Shown: positions 30,320 through 33,017 of the stretch, piece by piece
Layout of the letters: every line of letters starts with the position of its first letter
Numbering within the stretch: position 1 is the first letter of the stretch
Source: Telmatospirillum sp.
Lineage (GTDB): Bacteria; Pseudomonadota; Alphaproteobacteria; Rhodospirillales; Magnetospirillaceae
Assembly (NCBI GenBank): GCA_009712185.1
Contig: WASQ01000014.1
Span: forward strand, 13,458-46,474
DNA: 33,017 nt
Reading direction: 5' to 3'
Notes under the pieces: generated by a model
Databases searched by the model: none
What the model saw: the letters and a program-made list of their open reading frames with translations, nothing else
What the model was told of the DNA's origin: nothing
Made by a program: the position numbers and the translations under genes

Positions 30320-31854
30320 CCGGGGATCCGGGACGCGGCGTCCTCGATTTTCTGGCGTCGACGCCGCTTCCCGGCGCCGGCGTCGCGGACAGCCGGATCG
30401 ATACCCATATCTCCACGGTGTTCCTGGCGGGAGGGAGGGCCTTCAAGGTCAAGCGGTCCATCCGCCTGCCTTTTCTTGATTTCACCACCCTCGAAGCCCG
30501 GCGGCGGGCCTGCGAGCGCGAGATCGATGTCAATCGGCGGTTGGCTCCGGGTCTTTATCTCGGTCTGGTCGCGGTGACACGGTCGCCGGACGGCCGCCTG
30601 GGGTTTGACGGCGCCGGCGAGGTGGTGGAATGGATGATCGTCATGACGCGCTTCGATCAGGACGGCCGGTTCGACCGCATGGCCGATCGGGGACTGCTGT
30701 CGCGCCGCCATATTCAGTCCCTGGCCGACGCCCTGGCCGGGTTCCACCGCGATGCCCCGCCCCGGCCCGGCTGGGGGGGCGAGGCGGGGCTGCGTCTGAC
30801 CATCGACACCAACGCCGCCACCCTGACGCGGTTTGCCTCCGGTTTGTTTTCCGCCCATGAGATCGACGCGCTGACCGCGCTGTCGCATGACTGGCTGGCA
30901 AGCCTTGCCCCGCTTCTCGAGAGGCGGCGGCAGGAGGGGTTTGTCCGGCTTTGCCACGGCGATCTGCATCTTGCCAATATCTGTCTGCTGAACGGGCGCC
31001 CGACCCCTTTCGACGGAATCGAGTTCAACGATGACTTCGCCTGCATCGACACCTTCTACGATCTGTCCTTTCTGATTATGGACATGGACGCGCGCGGCCT
31101 CGGCAAGCTGTCCTCGCTGCTGTTCAACCGGTATCTCGAACGGACGGGCGACTATGCCGCCGCGGCCGCCATGCCTTTGTTCCTGTCGCTTCGGGCCGGG
31201 ATCCGCGCCCATGTCGCCGCCGCGACCTTCCACGCGGGCGGGGAACATGGGGGAGGCGGGCAGTTTCATCATGACGAAGCCCGCCGTTATCTCGGGCGGG
31301 CCCGCGCCTATCTGCACCCCGCCGGCCCGCGCCTGATCGCCGTGGGCGGGCTTTCGGGCAGCGGCAAGTCGCGTCTGGCCGCCAGTCTGGCGCCCTCTCT
31401 CGGCCGCGCGCCCGGGGCGGTCGTTCTGCGCAGCGATGTCCTGCGCAAGCAGCTTTCGGGGGTCGCCACCGAACAGCGTCTGTCCCCCGACGCCTATGGC
31501 GCGGAGATGACCGCCCGAACCTATGACCGGCTGCTGTCCACGGCCCACGATCTGCTGTCCGCGGGGCACGCGGTCGTGCTGGACGCGGTCTTTCTGCGCT
31601 TGTCCCAGCGCGACGCCGTGGAGGCGCTGGCCCGCGACTGCTCCGTCCCCTTCGCCGGCCTGTGGCTGGAGGCGTCGCCGCGGCTCTTGCGTCAACGGGT
31701 TGAGGGGCGGCGGGGGGACGCGTCGGACGCCACCGGCGCGGTGGTGGATCTGCAACTGGCGCAGGACCCCGGTCCCATCACCTGGCACCGGATCGATGCG
31801 GGGGCGGGCAAGGGGGCTGTCGACCGGCAGGCGCGCCGGTTGTTGCCGCCATGA
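30316..31854 (+). CDS. Aminoglycoside-phosphotransferase-like / P-loop ATPase fusion protein
   Basis: 512 aa from ATG 30316, overlapping the CDF gene stop by 4 nt. N-terminal half (about 20-320) is a kinase of the aminoglycoside/choline-kinase fold: VFLAGGRAFKVKRS (nucleotide Lys), EWMIVMTRF hinge, catalytic loop HGDLHLANICL (H214, D216, N221), metal D245 in CIDTFYDLSF. C-terminal half (about 340-512) is a P-loop nucleotide kinase: GLSGSGKS (345-352), LRSDVLRK, GHAVVLDAVFLRLSQRD, and an R-rich lid. Substrates unknown; resistance is unlikely. The domain order and length match Mycobacterium tuberculosis Rv2004c (from memory), which neighbours a universal stress protein, as here. Confidence 0.88.
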   Translation: MTGDPGRGVLDFLASTPLPGAGVADSRIDTHISTVFLAGGRAFKVKRSIRLPFLDFTTLEARRRACEREIDVNRRLAPGLYLGLVAVTRSPDGRLGFDGAGEVVEWMIVMTRFDQDGRFDRMADRGLLSRRHIQSLADALAGFHRDAPPRPGWGGEAGLRLTIDTNAATLTRFASGLFSAHEIDALTALSHDWLASLAPLLERRRQEGFVRLCHGDLHLANICLLNGRPTPFDGIEFNDDFACIDTFYDLSFLIMDMDARGLGKLSSLLFNRYLERTGDYAAAAAMPLFLSLRAGIRAHVAAATFHAGGEHGGGGQFHHDEARRYLGRARAYLHPAGPRLIAVGGLSGSGKSRLAASLAPSLGRAPGAVVLRSDVLRKQLSGVATEQRLSPDAYGAEMTARTYDRLLSTAHDLLSAGHAVVLDAVFLRLSQRDAVEALARDCSVPFAGLWLEASPRLLRQRVEGRRGDASDATGAVVDLQLAQDPGPITWHRIDAGAGKGAVDRQARRLLPP

Positions 31855-31898
31855 CCAAACGGCGGCTGTTCCCGCCGGTCCGCCCGGCGCATAATATC

Positions 31899-31923
31899 GA
31901 CGGGAACACTGTCCGTTCCCGTC
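31899..31923. promoter_or_regulatory. Perfect inverted repeat upstream of the universal stress gene
   Basis: GACGGGAAC - 7 nt - GTTCCCGTC, a 9-bp perfect dyad directly after an AT-rich CATAAT (31890-31895). It lies in the 229-bp gap between the kinase/ATPase gene and the USP gene. An operator or an mRNA hairpin; no matching FNR- or NtrC-type box is seen. Confidence 0.35.
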
Positions 31924-32025
31924 CCGCGCTGCGGCGGGATCGTCTGGATCGTCGGGCGGCGTGTCCCGGATACCCCTGGCTCGTCGCCCCACTCGGGAGG
32001 AACAGTCCCGGCGGTGCCGGCCGGA

Positions 32026-32047
32026 GTCCCGATTTGGCGGGAATGAC
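32026..32047. repeat. REP-like palindrome
   Basis: GTCCCGATTTGGCGGGAATGAC forms a TCCCG/CGGGA-based hairpin whose minus strand reads GTCATTCCCGC..., a motif of widely scattered REP-type elements. It sits ~37 bp upstream of the USP ATG. The 72-codon open frame crossing it is not convincing as a gene. Confidence 0.4.
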
Positions 32048-32083
32048 GAGGCTGACGTCAACGCCATAGAGAGGAGAAAGGCC

Positions 32084-32956
32084 ATGACAGGCTACAAAAG
32101 CATCCTCACCTGCCTTTGCGACGCCGATACCGCGCCGTCGACCCTGGGGCTCGCCCTGCTGGTCGCGCGCAGCCACGGTGCCCATGTCGAGGCCCTGCAT
32201 GTCAAACTGGACCCCGCCACCGCCGTCCCGCTGGTGGGCGAAGGGATGTCGGGTGCCATGGTCGAGGAAATGCTGGGCGTGGCCGAACAGCAGGCAACCG
32301 AACGGGCCGATGGCATCCGCAAGCTGTTCGAGCAGATCTGCGCCCGCCAGGAGGTCGCGCTGGCCGGCAAGCCGCCGGCAGAACCGGCTGCCACCGCCCA
32401 TTGGCGTGAGGAAATCGGTCATGAGGAGGAAATCATCGCCGAGGCCGGCCGCCTTTCGGACATGGTGGTGATCGCGCGTCCCAGTCCCGATCGCGATATA
32501 CCGTCGATCATGAGCCTGAACGCGGCCCTGCTGGAAAGCGGACGGCCGTTGATGCTGGCGCCGCCCCGGCTGCCGGCGTCGGTGGGCCGCCATGTCGCGA
32601 TTTTCTGGAACGGCAGCGTCGAGGCGGCGCGCGCCGTGGCCGCCGCGATGCCTTTCCTGGTCAAGGCGCAGGCGGTGACCATCCTGTCAGCCCGGGAGGA
32701 GGACGCCAACACGCCGGGCGAACTGGCTGATTATCTGGCCTGGCACGGGGTGGCGGCAACCGAACGCGCTTTCGCGGCCGGAGGGACCGGTGGCGGCCAG
32801 GTTGCCCAGATGCTGCTGGACGAAGCCGTGACCCGGGGGGCGGATCTGATCGTCATGGGCGCCTATACCCATAGCCGCCTGCGCCAGTTGATCCTGGGCG
32901 GCGTCACCCGTCAGATCCTGCATGGCGCCAATCTGCCCGTCCTTCTCTGCCATTGA
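32084..32956 (+). CDS. Universal stress protein, tandem UspA domains
   Basis: 290 aa; GAGGAG lies 8 nt upstream of ATG 32084. Two Usp folds: about 3-145 (YKSILTCLCDAD, ALLVARSHGAHVEALHV, DMVVIARP), partly degenerate, and about 155-290 (HVAIFWNGSVEAARAV, ADLIVMGAYTHSRLRQLILGGVTRQIL...LPVLLCH). The second holds the likely nucleotide-binding G-x2-...-G-G-V-T stretch. Cytoplasmic stress or energy-limitation factor. Probably belongs functionally with the preceding kinase/ATPase fusion, although a 229-bp gap with an inverted repeat suggests separate control. Confidence 0.9.
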   Translation: MTGYKSILTCLCDADTAPSTLGLALLVARSHGAHVEALHVKLDPATAVPLVGEGMSGAMVEEMLGVAEQQATERADGIRKLFEQICARQEVALAGKPPAEPAATAHWREEIGHEEEIIAEAGRLSDMVVIARPSPDRDIPSIMSLNAALLESGRPLMLAPPRLPASVGRHVAIFWNGSVEAARAVAAAMPFLVKAQAVTILSAREEDANTPGELADYLAWHGVAATERAFAAGGTGGGQVAQMLLDEAVTRGADLIVMGAYTHSRLRQLILGGVTRQILHGANLPVLLCH

Positions 32957-32964
32957 CGGGCTCC

Positions 32965-33017
32965 GGGGGGGGGGGGCGGGGGGGCGCGGGGGGGGGGGGG
33001 GGGGGGGCGGGGGGGGG
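32965..33017. other. Poly-G contig-end artefact
   Basis: The last 53 bases are G except for four C's. Nothing biological explains this directly after a normal stop codon. Runs of G are typical of no-signal calls in two-colour sequencing carried into an assembly end. It should be trimmed. Confidence 0.85.

Noticed and set aside
30316-31854. Aminoglycoside resistance gene
   Set aside because: Only the kinase fold is shared; the fusion with a P-loop kinase and the USP neighbour point to a housekeeping or stress role.
31851-32069. 72-codon frame overlapping the kinase/ATPase stop by 4 nt
   Set aside because: The ATGA overlap is tempting, but the translation is Arg/Pro-rich, crosses an inverted repeat and a REP-like palindrome, and has no features of a protein.
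1-33017. tRNA, rRNA or known riboswitches
   Set aside because: No cloverleaf ends, rRNA motifs, or recognisable riboswitch cores were seen in the intergenic regions.

Overview
The window is high-GC, gene-dense bacterial chromosome. Gene content and order (yicC-gmk facing rsmA-pdxA-surA-lptD-lptF, an EipB/DUF1849 protein, a fused Memo/AMMECR1 protein, alphaproteobacteria-style two-component genes) suggest an alphaproteobacterium, most likely Rhodospirillales. This is inference from protein families and synteny remembered, not from a search. The last ~53 bases are almost pure G and look like a contig-end sequencing artefact.

Layout. 1-3134: a signalling island with a free receiver protein (+), a NarL/FixJ-type regulator (-) and a membrane-anchored histidine kinase (-), preceded by a MITE-like repeat. 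3397-5527: prfC (release factor 3) convergent with an unrecognised small protein. 5794-7767: eipB then a PAS-like/GGDEF diguanylate cyclase. 7797-8555: a short-chain dehydrogenase. 8933-10494: yicC-gmk, overlapping by 4 nt. 10495-10883: a repeat-rich convergent gap. 10884-17983 (-): lptF-lptD-surA-pdxA-rsmA, an outer-membrane biogenesis and housekeeping operon that lacks the expected lptG. 18034-21080 (-): tsaC/sua5 and a D-2-hydroxyglutarate-dehydrogenase-like flavoprotein, separated by ~690 bp of repeats and a transposase scar. 21170-21353: a possible small RNA or leader with its own promoter and terminator. 21350-25638 (-): fabI-aroC-amrBA(fused)-cysQ. 25806-27570: YihY/BrkB membrane protein and a CopC-like protein. 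27618-28535 (-): a class II DnaJ protein. 28836-31854 (+): pdxH, a cation diffusion facilitator and an aminoglycoside-phosphotransferase/P-loop ATPase fusion, each overlapping the next by 4 nt, followed at 32084-32956 by a tandem universal stress protein.

How the genes work together: the central block builds the outer membrane (LptF permease, LptD translocon, SurA chaperone; EipB also acts in the periplasm) and includes PLP synthesis (pdxA; pdxH lies farther on). The fabI operon combines fatty-acid elongation, chorismate synthesis and PAP/PAPS turnover with the poorly understood Memo-AMMECR1 protein. The most interesting leads are the dismantled hybrid kinase at the left end, the candidate sRNA at 21170-21316, the Memo-AMMECR1 fusion without its radical-SAM partner in view, the kinase/ATPase-USP pair resembling a mycobacterial dormancy pair, the missing lptG, and a family of TIR-bearing palindromic repeats.
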